A DNA stretch of 64,000 bases from Dechloromonas sp. HYN0024 (GTDB lineage: Bacteria; Pseudomonadota; Gammaproteobacteria; Burkholderiales; Rhodocyclaceae): NCBI RefSeq assembly GCF_003441615.1, contig NZ_CP031842.1:2302001-2366000 (forward strand), in the 5' to 3' direction. Both the position numbers and the translations under genes were made by a program. Of this stretch, positions 16,310-25,999 are shown one piece after another (the stretch's first letter is position 1; each line of letters starts with the position of its first letter). Below the pieces are notes generated by a model that saw only the letters and a program-made list of their open reading frames with translations, was not told the origin of the DNA and did not search any database.

Positions 16310-17491
16310 ATGAAACAAGGCATCCTGACGATCAATGCTGGATCGTCTTCCATCAAATTCGCCCTTTTCCCGCTCGCCCGTCCAATTTCTCCGGATGCGG
16401 AAGTATCAGGCCAGATCGACGGCATCGGCACCAGCGCCACCAAGATGGTGGCCAAGGACCGGGACGGCAAAAAGATTGCCGACCAGGCCATTGCCGGTGA
16501 CAAGGTCAGCCACGACGTCGCCTTCGACGCCCTGCTCAAATGGTTCATGGCCACCCACGCCGGCTGGGAAATTGTCGCCGTCGGCCACCGCGTCGTGCAT
16601 GGTGGCGAGCGTTACTCGCAACCGACCATCGTCGATGAAATCGTCCTTGGCCATCTGACCAGCTTCATTCCCCTTGCCCCGCTGCATGAACCGCACAACG
16701 TCGCCGGCATCCGCGCCCTGCAAGCCCTGCTCCCCGGCGTGCCGCAAATCGCCTGCTTCGACACGGCATTTCACCGCAGCCAGCCCGACGTCGCCCAGAC
16801 CTTCGGCCTGCCCCGCGCCCTCTCGGCCGAAGGCATCAAGCGCTACGGTTTCCATGGCCTGTCCTATGAATTCATCGCCCGCGCCCTGCCCGAGCACTCG
16901 CATCGCGCCAGCGGCCGGGTCGTCGTCGCCCACCTCGGCAACGGCGCCAGCATGGCCGCCATGATCAACCGCAAGTGCGTCGCCACGACGCTCGGCTTCT
17001 CGACCATCGACGGGCTGCTCATGGGCACCCGCTGCGGCAACCTCGATCCGGGCGTCATCCTCCACCTGATGGAGACCAAGAAGCTCTCGGTCAAGGACAT
17101 GACCACCATGCTCTACAAGGAATCCGGCCTGCTCGGCGTCTCCGGCATCAGCCAGGACATGCGCACTCTGCTCGCCAGCGACAAGCCGGAGGCCCAGGAA
17201 GCAGTCGACCTGTTCTGCTACCGCATCGCCCGCGAACTCGGCTCCCTCGTCGCCGCCTCGGGCGGCATCGATGCCCTGGTGTTCACCGGCGGCATCGGCG
17301 AACACGCCGCCGAAATTCGTCGCCGCGTCTGCCTGCTCTCCAGCTGGCTTGGTATCCAGCTCAATCCGGAAGCCAATGCACGCCACGAAATCGTCATCAG
17401 CGCTGGCAATAGCAGCGTGGACGTACTCGTCATCCCAACCAACGAAGAATGGATGATGGCGCACCACGCGCAGACGCTTCTCGCCCTCTGA
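16310..17491 (+). CDS. ackA: Acetate kinase
   Basis: A 393-residue acetate/propionate kinase, normal in length. N-terminal ILTINAGSSSIKFALF, the central HRVVHGG, and FTGGIGEHAAEIR are the family signatures for phosphate, acetate and ATP binding. It starts one base after the stop of the MaoC-Pta gene and is therefore in the same operon; together they form an ATP-yielding acyl-CoA to acyl-phosphate to carboxylate route. A strong terminator follows. Confidence 0.95.
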   Translation: MKQGILTINAGSSSIKFALFPLARPISPDAEVSGQIDGIGTSATKMVAKDRDGKKIADQAIAGDKVSHDVAFDALLKWFMATHAGWEIVAVGHRVVHGGERYSQPTIVDEIVLGHLTSFIPLAPLHEPHNVAGIRALQALLPGVPQIACFDTAFHRSQPDVAQTFGLPRALSAEGIKRYGFHGLSYEFIARALPEHSHRASGRVVVAHLGNGASMAAMINRKCVATTLGFSTIDGLLMGTRCGNLDPGVILHLMETKKLSVKDMTTMLYKESGLLGVSGISQDMRTLLASDKPEAQEAVDLFCYRIARELGSLVAASGGIDALVFTGGIGEHAAEIRRRVCLLSSWLGIQLNPEANARHEIVISAGNSSVDVLVIPTNEEWMMAHHAQTLLAL

Positions 17492-17510
17492 AAAAATATT
17501 TTTCACCCCG

Positions 17511-17548
17511 GCCCCGGTGACTGAAAAGCACCGGGGCTTTGTTTTTTT
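17511..17548 (+). terminator. Rho-independent terminator after ackA
   Basis: A perfect nine-base stem, GCCCCGGTG with CACCGGGGC, a nine-base loop and the tract TTTGTTTTTTTT. It begins 20 bases after the ackA stop and closes the operon before the nrdJ promoter region. Confidence 0.9.
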
Positions 17549-17593
17549 TGGCTTTTTTAGAATACAACGGGAGCAGGCCAGGCCGGCCCATAA

Positions 17594-17640
17594 ACACCGT
17601 ATCTAGTCAAGATATTGCCTTCGGACACTATATCTAGTAG
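17594..17640 (+). promoter_or_regulatory. Tandem NrdR-like boxes upstream of the ribonucleotide reductase
   Basis: Two 16-base elements, ACACCGTATCTAGTCA (17594-17609) and ACACTATATCTAGTAG (17625-17640), resemble the NrdR box acaCwAtATaTwGtgt. Their starts are 31 bases apart, three helical turns, the pairing expected for NrdR repressor. They lie 60-110 bases upstream of the nrdJ start, so nrdJ is probably under nucleotide-sensing NrdR control. Confidence 0.7.
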
Positions 17641-17700
17641 CTTTGCAACATTCGAAAATTAATAACCCAGAACAAACCGAATTTTGTAGAGGAGCCTTTG

Positions 17701-20595
17701 ATGAGCAAAATCGCTGAACAGCTGTCGCTGACAGACATTCCAGAAGCACCGCAATTCGCCCCGCTGCCGGAGCAGGAAATCTCTGCCGAAGTGCTCATCG
17801 AAAAGTACGCCAAGGGCAAGGAAACCAACGTCCATGACGTGCGCCGTCGCGTCGCCTACGCCCTCGCCCAGGTTGAACAGGAAGCCGACCGTGCCCAGTG
17901 GGAAGCCAAGTTCCTGTGGGCCCAGGAAAACGGCTTCATTCCCGCCGGCCGCATCAACTCCGCCGCCGGTACCGACCTCCAGGCCACGCTGATCAACTGC
18001 TTCGTACAGCCGGTCGGCGACTCCATCGTTGAAAACACCGATGGCCGTCCCGGCATCTACACCGCACTGGCCCAAGCGGCTGAAACGATGCGCCGTGGCG
18101 GCGGTGTCGGTTATGACTTCTCGAGCATTCGTCCGCAAGGTGCCCGCGTCAAGGGTACCCAGTCGCGTGCTTCCGGACCGGTTTCCTACATGCGTGTTTT
18201 CGACCGCTCCTGCGAAACCGTCGAATCAGCCGGTGCCCGCCGGGGCGCCCAGATGGGCGTGCTGCGCTGTGACCATCCGGACATCGAAGTCTTCATCCAC
18301 GCCAAGGACAAGGGCGACCTGACCAATTTCAACATCTCGATTGGCGTCACCGACCCCTTCATGGAAGCCGTCGATGCCGATGGCGACGTCGAACTGCTGC
18401 ACCGCGCCGAGCCGAATGCCGACATGCGGGCTGCCGGTGCCTACCAGCGCGAAGACGGCATGTGGGTATACCGCAAGCTGCGCGCCCGCGAGCTGTGGGA
18501 CCAGGTCATGAAATCGACCTACGACCATGCCGAGCCGGGCATCCTCTTCCTTGACCGCATGAACAAGGACAACAACCTCAATTACTGCGAAGTGATCGAG
18601 GCGACCAACCCCTGCGCCGAACAGCCGTTGCCGCCGTATGGCTGCTGCTGCCTGGGTTCGATCAACCTGACCCTGTACATCAAGGACGCCTTCTCCGAGC
18701 AGGCCGAATTCGATTTCGACACCTTTGCCGAAGTCATCCGCATCTCGACGCGCATGCTCGACAATGTCCTTGACGCTACCCACTGGCCGCTTGAGCGCCA
18801 GCAGCAGGAAGCCGCCAACAAGCGCCGCGTTGGCCTCGGCTACACCGGCCTTGGCGATGCCCTGGCCATGCTCCGCCTGCGCTACGACAAGCCCGAAGCC
18901 CGCGCCATGGCCGCCCGTATCAGCGAATTCATGCGCGACACGGCCTATATGTACTCGGTCGAAATGGCCAAGGAACGCGGCGCCTTCCCGCTCTTCAATG
19001 CCGAGCTGTACCTCTCCGGCGGCAACTTCGCTTCGCGCCTGCCGGGTGACGTCAAGGCCGAGATTCGCAAGCACGGCCTGCGCAACTCACACCTCCTGTC
19101 GATTGCCCCGACCGGCACCATCTCGCTGGCCTTCGCCGACAATGCCTCGAACGGCATTGAGCCGCCGTTCTCGTGGACCTACAGCCGCAAGAAGCGCATG
19201 CAGGATGGCACGATCAAGGAATACTCGGTCGAAGACTATGCCTGGCGCCTCTACAAGCACCACGGCGGCGACGTCAGCAAGCTGCCCGAGTACTTCGTCA
19301 CGGCGCTGGAAATCTCTGCCCAGGCCCATAGCGACATGGTAGCTGCCGTCGCACCGTTCATCGACACCTCCATCTCCAAGACGGTCAACGTCCCCGCCGA
19401 CTACCCGTACGAAGACTTCCAGGATCTCTACATGAGCGCCTGGAAATCCGGCCTCAAGGGTCTGGCCACCTATCGCCCGAACAGCGTGCTTGGCTCCGTG
19501 CTCTCCGTTACCGGCAGCGAGCCGGCCAAGGCCGAAGCCGATGCCAAGGCACCGCAGGACTTCGTCTCCGATGCCAACCGCCGCCTGTCGATCAAGAACC
19601 TGCCGGCCCCGGTGCTGGCCAGCCTGCGCTGGCCGGGTCGCCCCAACCTGCCGGAAGGCAACCTGTGCTGGACTTACATGCTCGACTCGCCGATCGGCAA
19701 GTTCGCCCTGTTCGTCGGCCACGTTGAACCGGAAGGCAAGGCCTGGCCGTTCGAAGTCTGGGCCAATGGCCCGGCTGAACCGCGCGGTCTCGGTGCTGTT
19801 GCCAAGACCCTGTCGATGGACATGCGCGCCAAGGACCACGGCTGGCTGGAAATGAAGCTGGAAGCCCTGGCCAAGACGCCGGGCGATGCCTTCGAAATGC
19901 CCATGCCGCCGCACGGCGAGCGCAAGCGCGTGCCGTCCGTCGTCTCGGCCATGGCTCAGGTGATCCGCTGGCGTTGCGAACAGCTCGGCGCCTTCAAGAA
20001 CGAAGGCCCAACGCCGGTCAAGGATGCCCTGTTCAGCGCCAAGGAGCCGAAGACCGGCACCGACGGCACGCTGTCCTGGACGGTCGACGTCAACAACCCG
20101 TCAACCGGTGAAGACTTCGTCCTCGGCCTCAAGGAAATCACCCTGCCCGACGGTGTCACCCGCCCCTACTCGATGTGGCTCTCGGGCAACTACCCGCGCG
20201 CCCTCGACGGCCTCTCCAAGCTGCTCTCCCTCGACATGCGTGTCCTCGACCCGGCCTGGATCGGCATGAAGCTGCGCAAGCTGATCGACTACTCCGAGCC
20301 GCTCGGCGACTTCATGGCCTTCGTGCCGGGTTCGCGCAAGCAGCAGACCTACCCCTCGACGGTGGCCTACATTGCCAACCTCATCATCCACCGCTACGCC
20401 ATGCTCGGCATCCTCGACGAAAGCGGCTTCCCGCTCCAGCAGATGGGCATCCTCGAAGCGCCGGAAGACTCGACCAGCAACAAGGTCCTGCCGACGCAAG
20501 GCAAGCTCTGTGGCGAGTGCGGCAACCACACGATGATCCGCAAGGACGGCTGCGACTTCTGCACGGCGTGTGGTGCGGTAGGCACCTGCGGCTGA
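17701..20595 (+). CDS. nrdJ: Adenosylcobalamin-dependent class II ribonucleotide reductase
   Basis: A 964-residue class II reductase that makes deoxynucleotides with coenzyme B12 and works with or without oxygen. Active-site residues appear in INCF (C100) and [12 protein letters not shown] (C305, E307). Residues 560-900 contain two related TSCPD-type domains in tandem (each with an LSMDMR/LSLDMR core), and the last 30 residues have the cysteine pairs CGECG and CDFCTACG for redox transfer or zinc. GAGGAG lies six bases before the ATG; the TTG one codon earlier is rejected. It is monocistronic between NrdR-like boxes and a terminator. No nrdA/nrdB/nrdD lies in the window. Confidence 0.95.
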   Translation: MSKIAEQLSLTDIPEAPQFAPLPEQEISAEVLIEKYAKGKETNVHDVRRRVAYALAQVEQEADRAQWEAKFLWAQENGFIPAGRINSAAGTDLQATLINCFVQPVGDSIVENTDGRPGIYTALAQAAETMRRGGGVGYDFSSIRPQGARVKGTQSRASGPVSYMRVFDRSCETVESAGARRGAQMGVLRCDHPDIEVFIHAKDKGDLTNFNISIGVTDPFMEAVDADGDVELLHRAEPNADMRAAGAYQREDGMWVYRKLRARELWDQVMKSTYDHAEPGILFLDRMNKDNNLNYCEVIEATNPCAEQPLPPYGCCCLGSINLTLYIKDAFSEQAEFDFDTFAEVIRISTRMLDNVLDATHWPLERQQQEAANKRRVGLGYTGLGDALAMLRLRYDKPEARAMAARISEFMRDTAYMYSVEMAKERGAFPLFNAELYLSGGNFASRLPGDVKAEIRKHGLRNSHLLSIAPTGTISLAFADNASNGIEPPFSWTYSRKKRMQDGTIKEYSVEDYAWRLYKHHGGDVSKLPEYFVTALEISAQAHSDMVAAVAPFIDTSISKTVNVPADYPYEDFQDLYMSAWKSGLKGLATYRPNSVLGSVLSVTGSEPAKAEADAKAPQDFVSDANRRLSIKNLPAPVLASLRWPGRPNLPEGNLCWTYMLDSPIGKFALFVGHVEPEGKAWPFEVWANGPAEPRGLGAVAKTLSMDMRAKDHGWLEMKLEALAKTPGDAFEMPMPPHGERKRVPSVVSAMAQVIRWRCEQLGAFKNEGPTPVKDALFSAKEPKTGTDGTLSWTVDVNNPSTGEDFVLGLKEITLPDGVTRPYSMWLSGNYPRALDGLSKLLSLDMRVLDPAWIGMKLRKLIDYSEPLGDFMAFVPGSRKQQTYPSTVAYIANLIIHRYAMLGILDESGFPLQQMGILEAPEDSTSNKVLPTQGKLCGECGNHTMIRKDGCDFCTACGAVGTCG

Positions 20596-20613
20596 TCGCT
20601 AACTGACATAAGC

Positions 20614-20643
20614 AAAACGCCCCGGTTTATCCGGGGCGTTTTT
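20614..20643 (+). terminator. Rho-independent terminator after nrdJ
   Basis: A 12-base stem AAAACGCCCCGG / CCGGGGCGTTTT with a five-base loop TTTAT, ending in Ts. It sits 18 bases after the nrdJ stop codon. Confidence 0.92.
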
Positions 20644-20924
20644 GTTTGGGACCAAAGTTCCCGCACGTATATTCAAACCTCAATTGCGCAGAAGTGGCCT
20701 TGTAAAAACGTGATCGTCATCGGGCGGCAACGGCCACAACCTGCCGGTCAGGGTTACGTTTCAATTTCTGCTGGTGGCGCACTCGGAAATCGAGTTCAGT
20801 GGCCGCTTTTCGGTGGGCAATTCGATGCCCCACTTTCGCTACCCGGCCATGAGTAGCCGGTGGTCGGGTCACCCGAAAGCCACAGCCAAATGCTATTGGC
20901 AATCTCAAATTGTTGCAGGGTTGA
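20644..20924. other. Non-coding gap between nrdJ terminator and IS element
   Basis: About 280 bases without a convincing gene. Short open frames exist on minus but have no start site or recognisable family. The stretch 20840-20882 holds two small inverted repeats (CCGGC...GCCGG and TCGGGT...ACCCGA). Together with the missing target duplication of the adjacent IS, this may be eroded mobile or rearranged DNA. Confidence 0.4.
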
Positions 20925-20950
20925 GCGTGTAAGAATTTTTGTGTAAACGG
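20925..20950 (+). repeat. IS left inverted repeat
   Basis: A 26-base terminal repeat beginning GCGTGTAAG and ending TGTGTAAACGG. It differs from the right repeat at four central positions. The inner 14 bases are identical to the other end, as expected for transposase binding. Confidence 0.85.
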
Positions 20951-20988
20951 TCACCCGGCAGGAAACTGCCACACTGCCAGGAGCGATG

Positions 20989-22215
20989 ATGACCGTAGGA
21001 AAGAAAGCAGTACCCAAAGAGTTGCTGGATAGCCTGTTGGCTGATTACCGGAAGCCGGAAGACCTGATTGGTGAGAATGGGTTGCTCAAGCAACTCACCA
21101 AGCTGCTGGTTGAGAAGGCGCTGGAAGTTGAGATGGCTGATCATCTCGGCCACGGCAAGAATGAGCCGGTGGAGAACACCGCCGGCAATACCCGTAATGG
21201 CAAGAGTAAGAAGACGCTGAAAGGGGAGTTCGGGGCATTGCCGATAGAGGTTCCCCGCGACCGCCACGGCACTTTCGAGCCGCAGCTAATCCCAAAGTAC
21301 CAGACCCGCTGGACAGGCTTTGACGACAAGATTCTGTCGCTATACGCCCGTGGCATGACGGTCCGTGAAATCCAGTCGCATCTGGAAGAGATGTACGGCA
21401 CGGAGGTGTCGCCCACCCTGATTTCGTCAGTCACCGATGCGGTCATTGAAGAGGCTAAGGCCTGGCAATCACGACCACTGGATGCGCTGTACCCGATCGT
21501 CTATCTGGACTGCATTCACGTCAAAGTCAGGGATGGCAGTGTGCGCGTCAAAGCCGTGTATCTGGCCATCGGACTCAACATGGCGGGCGAGAAGGAAGTT
21601 CTCGGTCTGTGGATCGCCCAGACGGAAGGCGCCAAGTTCTGGCTGCAGGTGGTCACCGAACTCAAGAATCGTGGCGTCCAGGATATCTTCATTGCCTGCG
21701 TCGATGGGTTGAAGGGCTTTCCGGAAGCCATCGAGGCCGTCTATCCCCATGCAGCCGTTCAACTGTGCATCGTCCATATGGTCCGGCACAGCCTGAACTA
21801 CGTTTCCTGGAAGATGCGTAAAGATGTTGCTGCTGACCTCAAACGGATATACAGCTGTGCCACCGCCGACGAAGCAGAACAGATGCTCGGAGAGTTTGAG
21901 GGCAAATGGGACGATGCCTACCTGCCCATCAGCCAGTCCTGGCGCCGGAACTGGCCGCGCATAACGCCGTTCTTTGACTACCCGCCGGAGATCCGGAAAG
22001 TCATCTACACCACCAACGCGATTGAATCAGTGAACATGAGCCTGCGAAAAATCACCAAGAACCGGGGCTCCTTTCCGAGCGATGAGGCGCTGATGAAACT
22101 CTTCTATCTGGCACTCCGCAACATCAGCCAGAAATGGACCATGCCCATTCGCGATTGGAAAGCAGCACTGACCCGATTTACTATCCAGTTCGAAGACCGG
22201 ATGAATAACGTTTAA
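20989..22215 (+). CDS. IS256-family (mutator type) transposase
   Basis: A 408-residue DDE transposase of normal length. The catalytic aspartates lie in IVYLDCIHVK and ACVDGLKGF, and the glutamate in TTNAIESVNMSLRK, the mutator signature. An N-terminal DNA-binding part precedes them. The second of two adjacent ATGs is preferred because AGGAG is five bases upstream of it. No frameshift or stop is present, so the element could be active. Confidence 0.95.
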   Translation: MTVGKKAVPKELLDSLLADYRKPEDLIGENGLLKQLTKLLVEKALEVEMADHLGHGKNEPVENTAGNTRNGKSKKTLKGEFGALPIEVPRDRHGTFEPQLIPKYQTRWTGFDDKILSLYARGMTVREIQSHLEEMYGTEVSPTLISSVTDAVIEEAKAWQSRPLDALYPIVYLDCIHVKVRDGSVRVKAVYLAIGLNMAGEKEVLGLWIAQTEGAKFWLQVVTELKNRGVQDIFIACVDGLKGFPEAIEAVYPHAAVQLCIVHMVRHSLNYVSWKMRKDVAADLKRIYSCATADEAEQMLGEFEGKWDDAYLPISQSWRRNWPRITPFFDYPPEIRKVIYTTNAIESVNMSLRKITKNRGSFPSDEALMKLFYLALRNISQKWTMPIRDWKAALTRFTIQFEDRMNNV

Positions 22216-22223
22216 CTCAAACC

Positions 22224-22249
22224 CCGTTTACACAAAATTCCGGACACGC
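22224..22249 (-). repeat. IS right inverted repeat
   Basis: The 26-base terminal repeat CCGTTTACACA...GGACACGC, reverse complement of the left end with four mismatches. It starts eight bases after the transposase stop codon. Confidence 0.85.
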
Positions 22250-22381
22250 CCGGCCGTAATCCCTATGGCATTCTGAGCGACTGCCTATGGGCCAATTTGC
22301 AACAGGCTACTTCTGGCCGAATAGGTAAGGTCGCGAATGGCGGGATTGGGCACCAACCTGTCATTTACGTAAGTAAGCCCG
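22250..22381 (-). pseudogene. Possible truncated 5' end of a gene cut by the IS (DUF1853-like?)
   Basis: On the minus strand, just after the Nudix stop, one frame reads VPNPAIRDLTYSARSSLLQ before a stop. The pattern PaxRDL...SSLL recalls the N terminus of DUF1853-family proteins. The frame is interrupted and the IS lies about 60 bases further on, so this may be the stub of a gene whose remainder was lost. The match is short, and the stretch could be plain non-coding DNA. Confidence 0.25.
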
Positions 22382-22924
22382 TCACGGTTTGTCGAGCCAA
22401 AACAACGAAGTAATCGTCTTGGCATCGGTAATCCGCCCATCCCACACCGCCTGCTTGGCATCCTCGGGCGAGAGTTCGACGACATCAAGAAACTCGTTGT
22501 GATCGAGTTGCTTTTCCCCGGCCAGATGCAGGCCACGCGCGGCGAAGATTTCGATACGTTCGTCGGAGTAGCCGATGCATGGGTGCATGACGCCGAGATG
22601 TTCCCAGTCGCTGGCGATGTAGCCGGTTTCTTCCTTGAGTTCGCGCCGTGCGGTATCGACGATGGCTTCGCCGGGGTCGATCTTGCCGGCCGGCAGTTCG
22701 AGGAATACCCGGCGCAGGGGGTAGCGGAACTGGCGTTCGAAGAGCAGGTTGCCGTTGGGCAGAAACGCCAGGATGGCGACGGCACCCGGATGGACAATGT
22801 ATTCGCGGATCGATTCATGGCCGTTGGGGAGGCGAACGGCGTCCTTGCGTACATTGAGGAGTGCCCCGTTGAAGATGGTCTCACTCGAGATTTCGGATTC
22901 GATCAGGTGAACATCGTGTGACAT
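22382..22924 (-). CDS. Nudix hydrolase, ADP-ribose pyrophosphatase type
   Basis: A 180-residue Nudix protein. The box GKIDPGEAIVDTARRELKEE followed by TGY fits Gx5Ex7REUxEExGU, and the surrounding pattern (VHPGAVAILAF, LPAGK) fits NudF/ADP-ribose pyrophosphatases, which hydrolyse ADP-ribose and related nucleotide sugars. GGAG lies six bases before the ATG at 22924; an upstream GTG is rejected. It follows the nuo operon terminator by 18 bases, so it depends on its own promoter or on read-through. Confidence 0.88.
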   Translation of the reverse strand: MSHDVHLIESEISSETIFNGALLNVRKDAVRLPNGHESIREYIVHPGAVAILAFLPNGNLLFERQFRYPLRRVFLELPAGKIDPGEAIVDTARRELKEETGYIASDWEHLGVMHPCIGYSDERIEIFAARGLHLAGEKQLDHNEFLDVVELSPEDAKQAVWDGRITDAKTITSLFWLDKP

Positions 22925-22942
22925 TTGCAACTCCACAAAAGC

Positions 22943-22967
22943 AAACGCCCCGACAGGCGGGGCGTTT
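22943..22967 (-). terminator. Terminator at the end of the nuo operon
   Basis: A ten-base perfect stem AAACGCCCCG / CGGGGCGTTT with a five-base loop, in the gap between nuoN and the Nudix gene. Reading minus, it is followed by TTTGCTTTT. T-rich sequence on both sides would let it work in either direction. Confidence 0.85.
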
Positions 22968-22990
22968 TATGGAAACACTTCAGCTTGGCA

Positions 22991-24469
22991 TCAGAGCGAG
23001 CGGAGCAGCGCGTAGGCGCACAGCGACATGATGACTTGCGGGAAGATGCCGAGGAAGGCGACGGCCAGACCGTTGGCGGAAATCAGGATGCGCATGTCGA
23101 GCGGAGCATTCAGCGGGGTGTCGTCAGCCGGTGCATCGAAGTACATGACTTTGACCACGCGCAGATAGTAGAAGGCACCGATCAGCGAGAAGAGGACGGC
23201 GACGATGGCCAGCCACATGTAGTCGGCGGCAACAACAGCCTGGAGAACCGAGAACTTGGCGAAGAAGCCGATGAAGAACGGCACACCAGCCATCGAGAAC
23301 ATGAGCATGAGCATGATGCCGGCAAACCACGGGCTGCGCTTGTTGAGTCCCTTGAAGTCGTCGATTTCCTCGGCTTCGAAGCCGGCGCGCGACATCAGCA
23401 GGATCATGCCGAAGGTGCCGGCACTCATCAGTACGTAGGCGATGACATAGAACATGGCCGAGCTGTAGGCGTTGAGCGCGTAGCGGGCATCACCGCTGAC
23501 GACGCCGGTAACAATACCGAGCAGCATGAAGCCCATGTGCGAGATGGCAGAGTAGGCCAGCATGCGCTTGAGGTTGGTCTGGGCAATGGCGGCGAGGTTA
23601 CCGATAGCCATCGAGAGGACCGACAGGATGACCAGCATGGCTTGCCAGTCGGCGGCCATAGTGATCAGTCCATTGACCAGCAGACGCATGACGATGGCGA
23701 AGGCGGCCAGCTTCGGGGCAGAACCGATGAGCAGGGTGACCGAGGTCGGAGCACCGTGATAGACGTCGGGAATCCACATGTGGAAGGGGACGACGCCGAG
23801 CTTGAAGGCGAGACCGGCAACGAGGAAGACGAGGCCGAAGACCAGCACGCTCTTATTCACGCCGCCGCCATACAGACGCTCGGCGATACCGGTAATTTCG
23901 AGGGTTCCGGTGGCGCCGTAGATCATCGACATGCCGTAGAGCAGCAGGCCGGAGGCGAGCGCGCCGAGGACGAAGTATTTCATCGCTGCTTCAGTCGACA
24001 CGACCGAGTCGCGGTTCATGGCGACCATGGCATAGAGCGACAGGGAGAGCAGTTCGAGACCGATATAGATGGTCAGGAAGTGATTGGCCGAGATCATGAC
24101 CATCATGCCGAGCGTGGCAAACAGCGCCAGCACGTAGTATTCACCCTTGTTCATCGCTTCGCGGTCGATGATGTAGCCCCGCGAGTAGAACATGACGATG
24201 ACCAGGGTCATGTACAGGAACAGCTTGAGCAGGTCGGACATCAGGTCGTCGACGAACATGTTGCTGAACGTGTAGGTAATTTCGCCTGTACTTGTGGCGA
24301 ACTGAATGGCAGCACAGCCGATGAGGGTGAGCTGGGTCAGCACGAAGGTCAGCGTGCGGCGGCTATCCTTGACCAGCAGGTCGATCATCAGGATGGCAAG
24401 GGCCATCACCGTCAGGAAGATTTCCGGTGCGGCGGGCAGGAGATTGGGGACAACGAAATTGTCGAACAT
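22991..24469 (-). CDS. nuoN: NADH-quinone oxidoreductase subunit N
   Basis: A 492-residue antiporter-like membrane subunit of complex I, with about 14 helices. The proton-channel helix pattern appears as [15 protein letters not shown] sequence after [15 protein letters not shown], with charged residues inside helices. It is the last gene of the nuoA-N operon and starts 12 bases after nuoM. Length is normal. A terminator follows within 25 bases. Confidence 0.95.
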   Translation of the reverse strand: MFDNFVVPNLLPAAPEIFLTVMALAILMIDLLVKDSRRTLTFVLTQLTLIGCAAIQFATSTGEITYTFSNMFVDDLMSDLLKLFLYMTLVIVMFYSRGYIIDREAMNKGEYYVLALFATLGMMVMISANHFLTIYIGLELLSLSLYAMVAMNRDSVVSTEAAMKYFVLGALASGLLLYGMSMIYGATGTLEITGIAERLYGGGVNKSVLVFGLVFLVAGLAFKLGVVPFHMWIPDVYHGAPTSVTLLIGSAPKLAAFAIVMRLLVNGLITMAADWQAMLVILSVLSMAIGNLAAIAQTNLKRMLAYSAISHMGFMLLGIVTGVVSGDARYALNAYSSAMFYVIAYVLMSAGTFGMILLMSRAGFEAEEIDDFKGLNKRSPWFAGIMLMLMFSMAGVPFFIGFFAKFSVLQAVVAADYMWLAIVAVLFSLIGAFYYLRVVKVMYFDAPADDTPLNAPLDMRILISANGLAVAFLGIFPQVIMSLCAYALLRSL

Positions 24470-24481
24470 GTCGGCTACCGT

Positions 24482-25966
24482 TTATTGAATCTTGCTGATG
24501 GCGACATGACGCAACAGGTCATTGACCGAGGCGTGCATGACTTCCGTGAAAGGCTGCGGGTAGAGACCCATCCACAGGGTGGCAATGGCCAGGATGCCGA
24601 GGATGGCAAACTCGCGCTTGTTGATATCGAGCAGTTCTTCGACGTGGTGATTGGCCACATCGCCGAAGATGACGCGCTTGTACATCCACAGCGAGTAGGC
24701 GGCACCGATGACCATCGAACTGGCGGCGGCAAAGGCGACCCAGAAGTTGAACTTGACGGCGCCGAGGATGACCATGAACTCGCCAACGAAGCCGGAGGTA
24801 GCCGGCAGACCGGCATTGGCCATGGTGAACAGCATGAACAGGGCAGCGAACTTCGGCATCTTGTTAACCACGCCGCCGTAATCGGCGATCTGGCGGCTAT
24901 GCACGCGGTCATACATGACACCGATACAGAAGAACATGGCGCCAGAGACAAAACCGTGGGAAACCATCTGGACCAGGGCGCCTTCGATACCCATCGGGCT
25001 GAACATGAAGAAGCCGAGAGTGACGAAACCCATGTGGGCAATCGACGAATAAGCCACCAGTTTCTTCATGTCTTCCTGAACCAGGGCGACAAAACCGATA
25101 TAAACGACAGCAATCAGCGACAGGGCGAGAACCAGACCGGACAACTCATGCGAGGCATCAGGCAGGATCGGCAGCGAGAACCGCAGGAAACCGTAAGCAC
25201 CGAGCTTCAGGGCGATGGCGGCCAGCACGATGGAACCACCGGTCGGCGCTTCAACGTGGGCATCCGGCAACCAAGTATGTACCGGCCACATCGGCACTTT
25301 GACAGCGAAGGCGACGAGGAATGCCAGGAACAGCCAGACCTGCGCACCGAGCGCGATCGGCAGCTTGTGCCATTCAAGAATCGAGAAGCTGCCACCGGAC
25401 TGGATGAACAGGTACATCAGCGCGATCAGGAACAGCAGCGAGCCGAACAGGGTGTAGAGGAAGAACTTGAAGGCGGCATAAACGCGCTTCGGGCCGCCCC
25501 AGACGCCGATGATCAGGTACAGCGGGATCAGCGAGGCTTCGAAGAAGACATAGAACAGCACGCCGTCGAGCGAGGTGAAAATGCCGTTCATGAGACCCGA
25601 CATGATCAGGAAGGCGGCGTTGTACTGGGCAACCTTGGTCTGAATCACTTCCCAGCCGGCGGCGACGACGATGATGGTAATGAAGGCGTTGAGCACAACA
25701 AACAGCATCGAGATGCCGTCCACACCGAGGTGGTAATTGATGTTGAAACGCGGAATCCAGCTGCTCAGCTCAACGAACTGCATGCCACCATTGGCGACAT
25801 CGAAACCGGTCCATAGCGGAATGGTGATCAGGAAAGCGGTCACCGCACCGACCAGGGAGAGCATCCGGGCCAGCGGCGCATTCCGGTCGCCGCCTGTGGT
25901 CAGCACCAGCAGGCCGGCGAAGATCGGAATCCAGATTGCGAGAGAGAGCAACGGGTAAGTCGACAT
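24482..25966 (-). CDS. nuoM: NADH-quinone oxidoreductase subunit M
   Basis: A 494-residue antiporter-like proton-pumping subunit of complex I. The conserved channel stretch FLAFLVAFAVKVPMWPVHTW and the glutamate- and lysine-bearing helices (ASLIPLYLIIG, YSSIAHMGF) are visible. It lies between nuoL and nuoN in the usual order. Length is normal and there is no sign of damage. Confidence 0.96.
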   Translation of the reverse strand: MSTYPLLSLAIWIPIFAGLLVLTTGGDRNAPLARMLSLVGAVTAFLITIPLWTGFDVANGGMQFVELSSWIPRFNINYHLGVDGISMLFVVLNAFITIIVVAAGWEVIQTKVAQYNAAFLIMSGLMNGIFTSLDGVLFYVFFEASLIPLYLIIGVWGGPKRVYAAFKFFLYTLFGSLLFLIALMYLFIQSGGSFSILEWHKLPIALGAQVWLFLAFLVAFAVKVPMWPVHTWLPDAHVEAPTGGSIVLAAIALKLGAYGFLRFSLPILPDASHELSGLVLALSLIAVVYIGFVALVQEDMKKLVAYSSIAHMGFVTLGFFMFSPMGIEGALVQMVSHGFVSGAMFFCIGVMYDRVHSRQIADYGGVVNKMPKFAALFMLFTMANAGLPATSGFVGEFMVILGAVKFNFWVAFAAASSMVIGAAYSLWMYKRVIFGDVANHHVEELLDINKREFAILGILAIATLWMGLYPQPFTEVMHASVNDLLRHVAISKIQ

Positions 25967-25999
25967 GTTATTCCTTGCTTTTCTGCGAACTATTCACGC

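Larger units (their letters stand above)
20925..22249 (+). mobile_element. IS256-family insertion sequence, intact
   Basis: A 1325-base element bounded by 26-base imperfect inverted repeats (22 of 26 match) and carrying one complete mutator-type transposase, the layout and size of the IS256 family. The 8 bases outside the left end (AGGGTTGA) and right end (CCGGCCGT) do not match, so no target duplication is seen. Loss of the duplication suggests a later deletion or rearrangement at one side. Confidence 0.9.

Noticed and set aside
20717..20908. Short minus-strand open frame before the IS element
   Set aside because: No ribosome site, Arg-rich translation and no recognised family; treated as non-coding.
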